64,000 bases of DNA from Bacteroidia bacterium (GCA_020051175.1 JAGVJJ010000010.1:58089-122088), one strand, 5' to 3'; positions 7,482-16,628 are shown, numbered from the stretch's first letter. Program-made: numbers and translations. The notes: a model not told the origin generated them from the letters alone.

Positions 7482-10052
7482 TTATGTTGTCTTGTTTCTG
7501 TTCCTTTTTATTCTTTCCAAAATGGCAAGCACAGTACCTATCACCATCACAATGCAACCAATCCAAAGAATATTGATATATGGAAATATCATTGCCTGCA
7601 TCACAATAAAATCACGCACATTTTCTTTCTTTTCCTGCAGAGATATTTCAATTGTCCCGTTAGATGGGTTTATTTTCCAGAACATGAACTGAAGCCCCAG
7701 CTCATCTACTTTAGAAGCAATAGGCTGTATTTTATTTTCATGTATGACATACATAGGTGTGGCCTCATACTTTTTTGTAATATCAAGTACACGCAGACTG
7801 GCCCCCACAGCAATATCGTCTTTAGAAATACCCAGCTGTGCTTTATCCACATTTGTGCTTAGGGAATCAAAAATAATGATGGCGTTGGACGAGAATATGG
7901 TATCCCCTTTTTTCATTGAATAATTCTTCGCTTCTGTGTATTCACCCATCGTTTCCGATGCTCTTTCTTTTAGTGAAGCCAAATCAGCATACGTTACGTG
8001 TGTGTATACATCAAAAGTAAGGAAGTGGCGTGTATCCGGCTCAGCAATGTTGCCCATACGGGGGTTGGTTTGTACCAGTGGCGACAGGGAGAATTCTTTA
8101 TCGAAAGTGCCATTGGCATTTCGCGTAAAATAGTCTACATCAAAATAGATGTTAATGCCTTCGAACCGTTTGCCATTGTATGTTACAAAATACCTGCCCA
8201 TGGGCAGTGTATCGCCCTGGGTAAGCAATATATTATCGCTGTTCGAAATTTTTTCGCCAAGGCTTTCCAGACTTTTGCCTGATGTATTCTGGGAAATAAT
8301 ATCTTTTTTAGAAGTAGAAATAAGCGCTCCAATTAGTATCAGTGCAAAGCCAATGTGGGCAATGGAAGCACCAGCCTTTTTAATATTCCCTTTTATTATT
8401 CGTAATGCATAATCGGCATTTGCAAAAAATGCAAACAGACCCGAAAACAAGAGCACACCATAAAGCGGTTTGGTAAAATGAAGAGCAATACTGGCAGCAA
8501 TACTCAGCACAAAAGCCGCAATGAGGGCAAGCAGGAGCTGCCTGCCAAACACTTTAATATCTGTTTGCTTGTATTTGAAAAACTGGCTAATGGCAATCAG
8601 TATCAGAATAACAATTGCAAAGGGAATCTGCCATAGATGGTACACAGAGATAACATCTTTAGCTGCTGCCATTTTCAGGTCGAACAGTTTGTTCCATACA
8701 GGCAGTGAGGTATAAAAAATGATTTGAAAAGAGGAAATTATCAGTACGAGTGCCCCTATAAAAATCCAGAATTCACGCGACCAAAGGCTCTCTTCTTCCT
8801 GCTGTTGAGGAAAATGGAATATGCGGCCAATAACAAGGAACACAATGCTTGCAAGTATCCATACAATGAGTACCGGTGACTGTGTGTAATCAGCTGCCAT
8901 CAGCGAAAACCAGGCTATAGCGCATACAAGAGTGATAACAGAATAATAGATTTTGAGCTTTCTGTCTATAATCAGCAACATCATGCCCAGGTAGAGGAAG
9001 AACAGCAGATAGATAAGCAACTGCCCTGACATGCCTAAATCTGTAAAAGCATGCACAGATGACTCTCCCAAAATACCGCTCCTTGTAAGGAAAGTAGAAT
9101 ACAGGATAAGAATAAACGTGATGATAGAAAGGAAAAAAGTAATGAAAAGCGATTGCGCATTTTTGCGGTTAACAAGCATTACGTGGCCTGCTCCAACAAG
9201 CGTTAACCAAGGCACCAGCGAAGCATTCTCTACAGGATCCCATGCCCAGAAACCACCAAAGCTCAATGCTTCATAGGCCCATGCGCCACCCATTAACACT
9301 CCTGTACCTAAAATCATGATACCTGAAAAAGCCCATGGTAATGCAGGTTTTATCCACTCGGTGTACTGCTTTTTCCACAGTCCGGCAATGGCATAAGCAA
9401 AAGGTACAACAGTAAGCGCAAAGCCAAGGAACAAGGTTGGAGGATGAATGGTCATCCAGTAATTTTGCAGCAAAGGATTTAATCCACGGCCATCTATTTT
9501 TTGCAGGTAATCAGCTTTTGAAAAAATGGGCGTGTTTGCAAAATCAGGGTGCTCGCGCAGCAGTACCGTAAATGGATTGCTGCCTATGCGGTGCTCAAAA
9601 ATAAATACGCCCAGCAGCATGGAAGCAAGGAACACCTGTACAAATGAAATAGTAGCCATTACAGGTGCTTCAAAGTTTTTGGCTGTACGCTGTAAAATCA
9701 GTCCAAGCAACACGTGCCAGAAAGTCCATAACAGGAAGCTGCCCTCCTGCCCTTCCCAGAAACACGACAAGATATAACGAAGTGGCATTTCCTTATTGCT
9801 GTGGTGCCATACATACTCATATTCGAAATAATGGTTGGCGAGCATGATGAACAAGGTGGACACAATTCCTATAACGGCAACGCTATGTATGCGGAACGCG
9901 ATACGTGCCAGGCGTTTCCACGAAAGAGTTTCCTCATTGTCGCGGGAAGCAAAAAAATAAGCTATACTGGCTAAAAGAGCGAAAGTGAAGGAAAGAATAA
10001 CGAATACATTACCAATCTTGCCTATCCATAAATGTTCACCGATGTATTCCAT
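7482..10052 (-). CDS. ccmF: Cytochrome c biogenesis heme lyase, CcmF/CcsA type
   Basis: With the start at the internal ATG (MEYIGEHL, 10052) the protein is 856 residues; the track start eight codons earlier lies in a repeat. It is a large membrane protein with about 14 helices and the heme-handling WWD motif (GGFWAWDPVENASLVPW, near residue 265). An extra-membrane domain follows near residues 610-800 before a final helix, as in CcmF. CcmF joins heme from CcmE to apocytochrome CxxCH sites on the outer face of the inner membrane. It is the last gene of ccmB-C-D-E-F here. No ccmG or ccmH is visible. Confidence 0.93.
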   Translation of the reverse strand: MEYIGEHLWIGKIGNVFVILSFTFALLASIAYFFASRDNEETLSWKRLARIAFRIHSVAVIGIVSTLFIMLANHYFEYEYVWHHSNKEMPLRYILSCFWEGQEGSFLLWTFWHVLLGLILQRTAKNFEAPVMATISFVQVFLASMLLGVFIFEHRIGSNPFTVLLREHPDFANTPIFSKADYLQKIDGRGLNPLLQNYWMTIHPPTLFLGFALTVVPFAYAIAGLWKKQYTEWIKPALPWAFSGIMILGTGVLMGGAWAYEALSFGGFWAWDPVENASLVPWLTLVGAGHVMLVNRKNAQSLFITFFLSIITFILILYSTFLTRSGILGESSVHAFTDLGMSGQLLIYLLFFLYLGMMLLIIDRKLKIYYSVITLVCAIAWFSLMAADYTQSPVLIVWILASIVFLVIGRIFHFPQQQEEESLWSREFWIFIGALVLIISSFQIIFYTSLPVWNKLFDLKMAAAKDVISVYHLWQIPFAIVILILIAISQFFKYKQTDIKVFGRQLLLALIAAFVLSIAASIALHFTKPLYGVLLFSGLFAFFANADYALRIIKGNIKKAGASIAHIGFALILIGALISTSKKDIISQNTSGKSLESLGEKISNSDNILLTQGDTLPMGRYFVTYNGKRFEGINIYFDVDYFTRNANGTFDKEFSLSPLVQTNPRMGNIAEPDTRHFLTFDVYTHVTYADLASLKERASETMGEYTEAKNYSMKKGDTIFSSNAIIIFDSLSTNVDKAQLGISKDDIAVGASLRVLDITKKYEATPMYVIHENKIQPIASKVDELGLQFMFWKINPSNGTIEISLQEKKENVRDFIVMQAMIFPYINILWIGCIVMVIGTVLAILERIKRNRNKTT

Positions 10053-10082
10053 ATTTATTAGTTTGCAATTATGCAATTTGCA

Positions 10083-10108
10083 GTTGGCAATTATTGCAAA
10101 TTGCCAAC
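10083..10108. repeat. Short palindrome between ccmE and ccmF
   Basis: GTTGGCAATT and AATTGCCAAC are exact inverted copies around ATTGCA, within a run of GCAATT-like words. A related GCAGTTGGCAATT run occurs at 12898. It could be a weak repeat family or an mRNA hairpin between two operon genes. Confidence 0.55.
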
Positions 10109-10123
10109 TTTATTTTTGCCAAC

Positions 10124-10519
10124 TTATTTATTAGCAGTTTCCTGTGGCTTGCCGTCATTGTATTTTGAAGGGCATTTCATCAGAATCTCAGATGCCACAA
10201 AATCATCCCCCTGCATTTTGCCAATAAGAACAATTTGTTCGGAGCGCTCAAAATCCTGTGGCTTATTTTTATTCAGGATTACTTTTTTCTCCTGGCCTTT
10301 GTTGTCTATCATGTAAAATGTAAAAAGATTGGCATTGACCTGAGGTTCATACACGCTGCCTTTGTCTTTATTGAATTTTCCAACCACATGAAATTCGTTA
10401 TCCGGTGCTTGAGCTGCTTCAGAAAAGCTGGCATAAGAGCTTGTGTTGCCAAGTGTGGTAAGTATTGCACCAATTGCCAATGCAATGATGACGATTCCGA
10501 TAATGTGAACTTTTTTCAT
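10124..10519 (-). CDS. ccmE: Cytochrome c maturation heme chaperone CcmE, CxxxY type
   Basis: The start is placed at MKKVHII (10519), giving 131 residues; the longer track ORF overlaps ccmD and has no signal. One N-terminal membrane anchor (about residues 5-22) is followed by a beta-barrel OB-like domain in the periplasm. CcmE binds heme covalently and hands it to CcmF. The usual heme-binding histidine of the HxxxY motif is replaced here by cysteine: CPSKY, Cys116 and Tyr120. CxxxY CcmE proteins are known from archaea and sulfate reducers. The gene lies eight bases after ccmD. Confidence 0.92.
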   Translation of the reverse strand: MKKVHIIGIVIIALAIGAILTTLGNTSSYASFSEAAQAPDNEFHVVGKFNKDKGSVYEPQVNANLFTFYMIDNKGQEKKVILNKNKPQDFERSEQIVLIGKMQGDDFVASEILMKCPSKYNDGKPQETANK

Positions 10520-10526
10520 TTGATTA

Positions 10527-10766
10527 TTACTTTTTAATTTCTTTCTCCAGCTTGCCAATCTTCCTGTCCAGCACCACCAGGTAGCCAATGATACCTGCAA
10601 ATATGATGGCCAGTACCGTTACCACCACATATATTTTTCCCGACTGGTACATTCCGTCAGCCATTTCAGGTCTGGTGCATTCAGCCGGCAATTGGGCAAA
10701 TGCTGCTGATACAGACAATAGCAGCATGCTAAAAAAAACGGACAGCTTTTTTACTATTTTATTCAT
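10527..10766 (-). CDS. ccmD: CcmD family protein
   Basis: This 79-residue protein has a signal-like N-terminus (to about AFAQ, residue 24), a second membrane helix (about residues 46-66, VVVTVLAIIFAGIIGYLVVL) and a charged lysine/glutamate C-terminus, which is the normal CcmD layout. CcmD helps release holo-CcmE from the CcmABC complex. Its 5' end overlaps ccmC by eight bases, so translation is probably coupled. Assignment rests mainly on size, topology and operon position. Confidence 0.8.
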   Translation of the reverse strand: MNKIVKKLSVFFSMLLLSVSAAFAQLPAECTRPEMADGMYQSGKIYVVVTVLAIIFAGIIGYLVVLDRKIGKLEKEIKK

Positions 10767-11481
10767 TGAACAATAATTTTCGTTTTATTTTTTCAAGACG
10801 TACACTCAACGTAAGCATCCATGTTGCCAGCAGAATCCAGCCAATTACGGCAGGGTAAAATACCATACGCATGTTCCTGTCCAGGTCGTATTGATTAAAA
10901 CCAGGATTACCGCCATTTCCGGGATGCAAAGAGTCTGTCATTCGAGGTAAAATCATCAGAAATACAATAAGCATTATATAGGCGAATATATTGTAAACGG
11001 CCGAAATACGTCCCCGCTTTTGCTCTTCGTTGATAGAACCACGCAAAATAAAGTAAGCAAAATAAATCAGCATTGTAATAGCTGCACCATTCAGTTTAGT
11101 ATCAGCAACCCACCATGCGCCCCAAGTATAACGTGCCCATACGGAGCCTGTAGCTAACCCTAAAGCACCCAATACTAAACCCACATTTGCTGCCTGGGAG
11201 GCTATCATATCGTTTTCTGCATTTGGATTAGCCAGATTCTTGATACTATACCAAAGGGATACAAAAAGTATTGTCATCATTGCAAACCACATAGGAACAT
11301 GAAAATACAAATTGCGGATAGTTTCATGAAGAATGGCTTGGGCAGGAACTGGAATAATAAAACCAGCTATAATAGTGTAAAGAACAAACAGAGCAGCTAT
11401 AATTTTCCACCAATATGTTTTTAACCCTTTTCTTTTTTGAGAAGAACCTGCGGACTCACTCATACTATTTTCCAAACCCAT
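10759..11481 (-). CDS. ccmC: Heme exporter/handling protein CcmC
   Basis: This 240-residue protein has six membrane helices and the tryptophan-rich heme-binding motif in the form WGAWWVADTKLNG, where the usual WWD aspartate is still present two residues after the second tryptophan pair. CcmC loads heme onto CcmE at the periplasmic face. Conserved histidines before (FHVPMW) and after (SLHPGN) the motif match the known axial ligands. It follows ccmB by 48 bases and overlaps ccmD. Confidence 0.92.
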   Translation of the reverse strand: MGLENSMSESAGSSQKRKGLKTYWWKIIAALFVLYTIIAGFIIPVPAQAILHETIRNLYFHVPMWFAMMTILFVSLWYSIKNLANPNAENDMIASQAANVGLVLGALGLATGSVWARYTWGAWWVADTKLNGAAITMLIYFAYFILRGSINEEQKRGRISAVYNIFAYIMLIVFLMILPRMTDSLHPGNGGNPGFNQYDLDRNMRMVFYPAVIGWILLATWMLTLSVRLEKIKRKLLFNE

Positions 11482-11529
11482 TGATTTTTAACACATTAGT
11501 CAATAAAAAACACAAACTCATATGTTTTG

Positions 11530-12186
11530 TTAATCCCTCCAAAGGTAACGAAATAATAAATACGATAAACTGACAATTATCACGTTTAAAAAAAACAAAA
11601 TCAGCAAGCTGTTCCAGTCCCAAAGTTCCAGGCCATCAATTGCATTTCTCGACAGCTTGATAAGAACCATCAGCAATGGAAGCATTATAGGCAGACTAAG
11701 AATTGCCATCAAGGTGAAATTGTTGCTTGTTTTTGAAGCTATTGCCGAAACCATCGTAAGCAAAGAAGAAAAACCAAGGCTTCCCAGCAGGAGGGTCAAT
11801 AAGAACAATGCAGTATCCTGGATAAGATTGCCAATTAGCAAAGAATAAGCAGCCAAACACAAGCCAGACAACACAATGAGAATCAGCGAGTTGTAAATTA
11901 TTTTAGAAAGAATAACTGCCTGGGGGTTGGTTAAAGTATACAAATACAGTGAACGGCCACCCGTTTCCCCCAAAAAACTCTTTGCTACAGCATTGATGGA
12001 AGCAAACAACAGGATAATCCAGAAAAGTGCATTCCAGGTAGCAGGGTTAATCACCTGTTTGAATGAAAGATAGCTTACAAAAACCGTGGAAACAACATAA
12101 ATCAGGATACCACCCAGAGCGTATTTATTACGCATTTCCAGCTTTATCTCTTTAACAATAAGGTATTTTATTTGTTGAAATAGCAT
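11530..12186 (-). CDS. ccmB: Heme exporter permease CcmB
   Basis: This 218-residue protein has about six membrane helices and the conserved FLGETGGRSLYLYTLTNP region of CcmB. In other bacteria CcmB is the membrane half of the CcmAB ABC transporter that drives heme release from CcmC-CcmE. No ccmA ATPase is next to it, so it must be encoded elsewhere or be absent. It is the first gene of the operon, and a perfect TAnnTTTG element lies eight bases upstream of its ATG. Confidence 0.9.
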   Translation of the reverse strand: MLFQQIKYLIVKEIKLEMRNKYALGGILIYVVSTVFVSYLSFKQVINPATWNALFWIILLFASINAVAKSFLGETGGRSLYLYTLTNPQAVILSKIIYNSLILIVLSGLCLAAYSLLIGNLIQDTALFLLTLLLGSLGFSSLLTMVSAIASKTSNNFTLMAILSLPIMLPLLMVLIKLSRNAIDGLELWDWNSLLILFFLNVIIVSLSYLLFRYLWRD

Positions 12187-12194
12187 TTCGGGTG

Positions 12195-12202
12195 CAAAGG
12201 TA
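12195..12202 (-). promoter_or_regulatory. -7 element of the ccm operon
   Basis: TACCTTTG on the minus strand ends eight bases before the ccmB ATG. No convincing -33 TTTG is present. Confidence 0.5.
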
Positions 12203-12274
12203 ATGCTCTATTTGACATTGTATCCGTAACTCCTGCTTAAATTTTGTTAAGTAGCTGAAGCCTGTTCTTTTTCG

Positions 12275-12282
12275 TACATTTG
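12275..12282 (+). promoter_or_regulatory. -7 element of the glutathione peroxidase gene
   Basis: TACATTTG matches TAnnTTTG exactly and lies 40 bases before the ATG. The -33 position is weak. Confidence 0.5.
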
Positions 12283-12322
12283 TAGCTCGTGTACGATTTA
12301 AACAGATTATTAAGCCAATACG

Positions 12323-12868
12323 ATGAAAACAAAGATTTTAATTCTATTTACTGCATTCATTTCTGCCTGTGCCCAGTTGCAGGCACAAACCTCTTTTTAC
12401 GATTTAAAAGCAAAAACCATTGAAGGCAAAGAATTCAATTTTTTCTCGCTGGAGGGTAAAAAGGTCCTTATTGTAAATACTGCTTCCAAATGTGGCTATA
12501 CATACCAGTACGAAGATTTGGAAAAGCTGTTCCAGGCATATAAAGATAAAAACTTTGTTATCATTGGCTTTCCGGCTGATAATTTTGGTCACCAGGAACC
12601 CGGCAGTAATTCTGAGATACAGGAATTCTGCAAAAAGAATTATGGTGTTAATTTCCAGATGATGGAAAAAATTTCTGTAAAAGGCGATGATATACACCCA
12701 GTGTATCAATGGCTGACTCAAAAAGCTAAAAATGGCAAAATGGATTCTTCTGTAAAATGGAATTTTCAGAAATACATGATCGATGAAAACGGTAACCTGG
12801 TGGACGTTGCTTATTCAGGAGATAAACCAATGAGCGATAAAATTGTGAACTGGATAACTGGGAAATAG
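12323..12868 (+). CDS. Exported glutathione peroxidase-like thiol peroxidase
   Basis: This 181-residue protein has a signal peptide and a thioredoxin-fold peroxidase domain. The catalytic cysteine is Cys57 in NTASKCGYT, followed by the glutamine region (FPADNFGHQEPG) and the KWNF tryptophan motif, which complete the family's active-site set. It reduces hydroperoxides, in bacteria usually with thioredoxin. The N-terminus can be read as either a signal peptidase I site (LQAQ) or a lipobox (ISAC), so it may be soluble in the periplasm or lipid-anchored. It is monocistronic with its own -7 element, next to the bacillithiol gene bshB1. Confidence 0.9.
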   Translation: MKTKILILFTAFISACAQLQAQTSFYDLKAKTIEGKEFNFFSLEGKKVLIVNTASKCGYTYQYEDLEKLFQAYKDKNFVIIGFPADNFGHQEPGSNSEIQEFCKKNYGVNFQMMEKISVKGDDIHPVYQWLTQKAKNGKMDSSVKWNFQKYMIDENGNLVDVAYSGDKPMSDKIVNWITGK

Positions 12869-12897
12869 TTATTAGTTTGTAGTTCAGAGAATTAAAT

Positions 12898-12927
12898 TGG
12901 CAATTTTGCAATAGGCAGTTGGCAATT
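12898..12927. repeat. TTGGCAATT direct repeat
   Basis: Two direct copies of TTGGCAATT 12 bases apart, sharing GCAGTTGGCAATT with the region at 10080. It lies between gpx and bshB1 and looks like a degenerate intergenic repeat. Confidence 0.4.
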
Positions 12928-13026
12928 AATTTAAACTGAAACGGTTGAGCAATTGGATCATTTAGCAATAGCCAATCAGACATCGTGTTTCGTAAATTTC
13001 GTAAAAGATTCGTTATTTGTAACATC

Positions 13027-13743
13027 ATGAAGTTAGATATATTGGCAATAGGAGTTCACCCGGATGATGTGGAGCTTTCGTGTGCAGGAACCTTACTAAA
13101 GCATATTGCTTCGGATAAAAAGTGCGGGATACTGGATTTGACCTGTGGTGAGTTGGGCACAAGAGGCAGTGGAGAGCTGCGTCTGATAGAGGCCGCTGAT
13201 GCAGCCAAAATACTGGGAGTAAGTGTGCGCGACAATTTAAAAATGGCTGATGGTTTCTTTAAAAACGACTCAGCACATCAGCTGGAAATTATAAAAAAAA
13301 TCCGGCAGTACCGCCCGGAAATAGTGCTTTGTAATGCTATTACCGACCGCCATCCTGATCATGGACGTTCGTCAGCTCTTGCTTCAGAAGCCTGCTTCTA
13401 TAGCGGACTATTGCGCATTGAAACAGAGCTTGATGGAGTAAGACAGCAGCATTGGCGTCCAAAAGCAGTGTATCATTATATTCAGGACAGACAGCTAAAG
13501 CCTGATTTTGTCGTGGATATCACACCTTTTTTTGATAAAAAAATGGAAGCCATTAAAGCCTTCCGTTCACAATTTTACAACCCCGATTCAAAGGAACCGG
13601 AATCTCCCATTTCAATGAAAAATTTTCTGGATTACATAGAAAGTAAAATGCGAGTATTTGGTCGTGATGCAGGTTTTGAATATGCTGAAGGCTTTTCTGT
13701 TGAAAGAACAATTGGTGTAGCAAGTCTTTTCGATATCATCTGA
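13027..13743 (+). CDS. bshB1: Bacillithiol biosynthesis deacetylase BshB1
   Basis: With the ATG at 13027 (MKLDILAIGVHPDD) the protein is 238 residues, the standard length; the track start 14 codons earlier is unlikely. It is a PIG-L/LmbE family zinc deacetylase with the metal-binding HPDD motif at residues 11-14 and the HPDHGRS motif in the middle. BshB1 removes the acetyl group from GlcNAc-malate to give GlcN-malate, the second step to the thiol bacillithiol. The bshA and bshC genes are not in the window. SanA-like gene follows after ten bases, suggesting co-transcription. Confidence 0.9.
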   Translation: MKLDILAIGVHPDDVELSCAGTLLKHIASDKKCGILDLTCGELGTRGSGELRLIEAADAAKILGVSVRDNLKMADGFFKNDSAHQLEIIKKIRQYRPEIVLCNAITDRHPDHGRSSALASEACFYSGLLRIETELDGVRQQHWRPKAVYHYIQDRQLKPDFVVDITPFFDKKMEAIKAFRSQFYNPDSKEPESPISMKNFLDYIESKMRVFGRDAGFEYAEGFSVERTIGVASLFDII

Positions 13744-13753
13744 TAAAGTATAT

Positions 13754-14395
13754 ATGAAACGCTACAAAAAAATTGGTATCAGCCTGCTTATTATTATTGT
13801 AGCGCTTTTTATTTTTACGCTATGGGCAAACAATACCATTATAAAAAAAAGCTCTGCTTTTATCACAGGTAATCTTCAGGAGGTTGACAGCAGCAAAGCT
13901 GGACTGTTATTGGGTACCAGCAAGTATAGCAGGGGTGGCTCAGAAAATGATTTCTTTTTTAACCGCATTGAAGCCGCTGCAGAGCTATTCAAAGCAGGTA
14001 AAATCAAATGCATCATTATAAGTGGCGACAATAGCCGCGAGGACTACAATGAGCCACAGGACATGAAGGATGAGCTCATAAAAAGAGGTATTCCACAAGA
14101 TAAAATTTACCTTGATTATGCTGGTTTCAGGACATTTGATTCAGTGATACGTGCCAAAGAGATTTTTGGCCAGACAACCTTTATTGTTATTTCGCAAAAA
14201 TTCCACAATGAGCGTGCTGTTTACATTGCCCGGAAAAATGGTATAGAAGCTTATGGTTATAATGCGAAGGATGTGTCAGCCTCAAAAGGCCTTAAAACAA
14301 AGTTAAGAGAGTACTTTGCGCGTGACAAAGTGTTCCTGGATATGCTTTTTGGGGTTGATCCGAAGTTCCTGGGCGATAAAATTACGATCAGATAA
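13754..14395 (+). CDS. SanA/YdcF-like DUF218 membrane protein
   Basis: This 213-residue protein has one N-terminal membrane helix (about residues 8-25) and a DUF218 domain with LLGTSKYSRGG and IISGDNSREDYNEP, typical of the SanA/ElyC/YdcF family. SanA affects envelope permeability and vancomycin entry in enterobacteria, but the biochemical activity is unknown. It starts ten bases after bshB1 and probably shares its transcript. The domain would face the periplasm. Confidence 0.85.
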   Translation: MKRYKKIGISLLIIIVALFIFTLWANNTIIKKSSAFITGNLQEVDSSKAGLLLGTSKYSRGGSENDFFFNRIEAAAELFKAGKIKCIIISGDNSREDYNEPQDMKDELIKRGIPQDKIYLDYAGFRTFDSVIRAKEIFGQTTFIVISQKFHNERAVYIARKNGIEAYGYNAKDVSASKGLKTKLREYFARDKVFLDMLFGVDPKFLGDKITIR

Positions 14396-14433
14396 ATGCA
14401 ATATTGTTAGAAATAGTCAGTGCAAATTATCAG

Positions 14434-14441
14434 TACTTTTG
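14434..14441 (+). promoter_or_regulatory. -7 element of the trans-sulfuration gene
   Basis: TACTTTTG lies 60 bases before the ATG at 14502. No good -33 box is seen. Confidence 0.45.
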
Positions 14442-14501
14442 TTATTCAATAATTAAGGTGCCGACTAAAAATTATTTAAATATTTATTTTTTCTTTTAAT
14501 T

Positions 14502-15659
14502 ATGAAAGATACAAGCAACTTAGGTTTTGGCACAAAAGCCATTCATGCCGGACAAGAGCCGGATCCAACCACAGGAGCAATTATGACTCCCATTTACCAG
14601 ACATCTACCTATACCCAGGAAAGTCCGGGTATTCATAAAGGATATGCCTATGCGCGTGGGAAAAATCCAACACGCAATGCACTGGAAAAATGCCTTGCAG
14701 AACTGGAAGGCGCGAAATACGGCTTGTGCTTTTCAAGCGGAATGGGAGCTATTGACGCGGTAACAAAATTGCTTCGTCCCGGTGATGAAGTAATTACAGG
14801 TGATGATTTATACGGTGGAACATACCGTATGTATACCAAGGTTTTTGGACATTTCGGGATTAAGTTCCATTTTATTGATATGAAGGATGCCAATAACCTA
14901 CACAAATACATCAATAAAAACACCAAGATGATATGGCTGGAAACCCCTACTAACCCAACCATGCAAATCATCGATATTGCTGCCTGTGCTAAAATTGCAA
15001 AAGAAAACAACATCATTTGTGCGGTTGACAATACCTTCGCATCTCCGTTTTTACAAAATCCTTTAGCACTGGGTGCTGATATCGTAATGCACTCCGTAAC
15101 CAAATACCTTGGCGGGCACAGCGATGTAGTAATGGGTGCATTGTGTTTGAACGATGATAACTTATATCAGCAGCTTGCATTTATACACAACAGCTGCGGT
15201 GCAACTCCGGGCCCGCAGGATTGCTTTCTTGTATTGAGGGGTATTAAAACCCTGCATATCCGCATGGAACGCCATTGCTATAACGGACGTAAAATCGCAG
15301 AGTTTTTAAAAACACATCCTAAAATTGATAAAGTATACTGGCCGGGCTTTCCGGACAGCCAAAACCACGACATTGCCAAGAAACAGATGAAGGATTTCGG
15401 AGGGATGATTTCTTTCTCATTGAAAGGGAATAAACAGGAAGAAGCCTTTGAAATAGCAAGGCGCACACGTGTTTTCTCACTTGCTGAATCATTGGGTGGT
15501 GTGGAATCACTAATCAACCATCCTGCCACCATGACGCACGCTTCCATTCCTAAAGAAGAACGTTATAAAGCTGGTGTTGTAGAATCATTGTTGAGGTTAA
15601 GTGTCGGTATCGAAGATATTGATGACCTTATACATGATTTACAGCAGGCATTGGCATAA
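14502..15659 (+). CDS. Cystathionine gamma-synthase family PLP enzyme
   Basis: This 385-residue protein is a Cys/Met metabolism PLP-dependent enzyme. The N-terminal GFGTKAIHAGQEPDP, the YARGKNPTRNALE cofactor region, and the PLP lysine in HSVTKYLGGHSD (about residue 199) are all present, as is the C-terminal LSVGIEDIDDLI. The family includes cystathionine gamma-synthase, gamma-lyase and beta-lyase, which cannot be told apart safely by eye; gamma-synthase (metB) or a trans-sulfuration lyase are most likely. It is alone, with a family 1 palindrome 40 bases after the stop that may act as terminator. Confidence 0.88.
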   Translation: MKDTSNLGFGTKAIHAGQEPDPTTGAIMTPIYQTSTYTQESPGIHKGYAYARGKNPTRNALEKCLAELEGAKYGLCFSSGMGAIDAVTKLLRPGDEVITGDDLYGGTYRMYTKVFGHFGIKFHFIDMKDANNLHKYINKNTKMIWLETPTNPTMQIIDIAACAKIAKENNIICAVDNTFASPFLQNPLALGADIVMHSVTKYLGGHSDVVMGALCLNDDNLYQQLAFIHNSCGATPGPQDCFLVLRGIKTLHIRMERHCYNGRKIAEFLKTHPKIDKVYWPGFPDSQNHDIAKKQMKDFGGMISFSLKGNKQEEAFEIARRTRVFSLAESLGGVESLINHPATMTHASIPKEERYKAGVVESLLRLSVGIEDIDDLIHDLQQALA

Positions 15660-15699
15660 TATTGTAAATTCGTTATTGCAATTTAACAGACTAATTTTA

Positions 15700-15747
15700 G
15701 CCACAGATTCACAGATTTAATTACCAATTAATCTGTGAATCTGTGGC
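15700..15747. repeat. Interspersed palindrome, family 1, copy 2
   Basis: GCCACAGATTCACAGATT is followed by an 11-12-base A/T-rich loop and its exact inverted copy ending CTGTGGC. This is the cleanest copy of the family and lies after the PLP enzyme gene. Confidence 0.9.
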
Positions 15748-15871
15748 TTTTATATGCACTGAGGCTATTATGTTGTTAGATTTCCTATTCTTTTATGCTG
15801 TGATTGCCTGTTTGTTTTTCTGATTTATAATTATTAACTTTATTTTCTATATTAACAAAGAACATATCACG

Positions 15872-16615
15872 TTGAATTATTATTACATAACCGGAACAAG
15901 CAGAGGTATTGGAAAAGCATTTGCTGAACATTTGCTGGAAAACCCATCCAATAATGTAATAGGCATTTCGCGCGAAAAAACCATAGAACACCTTAATTAC
16001 AGGCATTTCTTCCTTGATCTTTCTGATGCTGTAGCTCTTACCGGCTTTAAGTTTGAGCCACATGCCAACGCAAAGAAAATATACCTTATCAACAATGCCG
16101 GCACCCTGGGTTTTATAAAGCCTGTTGGAAAGCTGGAAGCTGACATTATTGTAAAAAATTACACACTGAACCTGATAGCCCCAAGCGTTTTAACAAATGC
16201 TTTTATCAGCTGCTATGATACTGCAGATGCTGAAAAAGCAATCGTGAACATCAGTTCAGGAGCAGGAAAAGCACCAGTAGATGGCTGGGCCGTTTATTGC
16301 GCATCCAAAGCGGCAGTGGATATGTTCAGCCGTGTGGTGGACATGGAACAAGGTATTAGGTCAGAACATGCTTCCACATCCATTCATAAAGGATTTAAAA
16401 TATTCTCTATAGCTCCTGGTGTAGTGGATACCCAAATGCAGGATGAAATACGCAAAGCCTCTAAGGAAGATTTTAGCACGCTTGAAAAATTTATTGATTA
16501 CAAAGTAAATAATGGACTGTCCGACCCGGTATCTGTATCCAGGAAATATTTCAGGGTTTTAGAGAATGTAGGAAATATTAAAGAAGTCGTTTTTTCGATA
16601 AAGGATTATGACTAA
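15872..16615 (+). CDS. Short-chain dehydrogenase/reductase, sepiapterin reductase-like
   Basis: This 247-residue protein starts with TTG (no ATG is nearby and the fold begins at once with MNYYYITGTSRGIG). The cofactor loop TGTSRGIG, the NNAG motif, the catalytic serine in NISSGAG and the YCASK pair of the active site are all present. SDR enzymes reduce carbonyls with NAD(P)H. The overall form is like sepiapterin reductase and the benzil reductase YueD, but the substrate is unknown. The metalloprotease gene begins 13 bases after its stop. Confidence 0.88.
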   Translation: MNYYYITGTSRGIGKAFAEHLLENPSNNVIGISREKTIEHLNYRHFFLDLSDAVALTGFKFEPHANAKKIYLINNAGTLGFIKPVGKLEADIIVKNYTLNLIAPSVLTNAFISCYDTADAEKAIVNISSGAGKAPVDGWAVYCASKAAVDMFSRVVDMEQGIRSEHASTSIHKGFKIFSIAPGVVDTQMQDEIRKASKEDFSTLEKFIDYKVNNGLSDPVSVSRKYFRVLENVGNIKEVVFSIKDYD

Positions 16616-16628
16616 ATACCACTATTGT

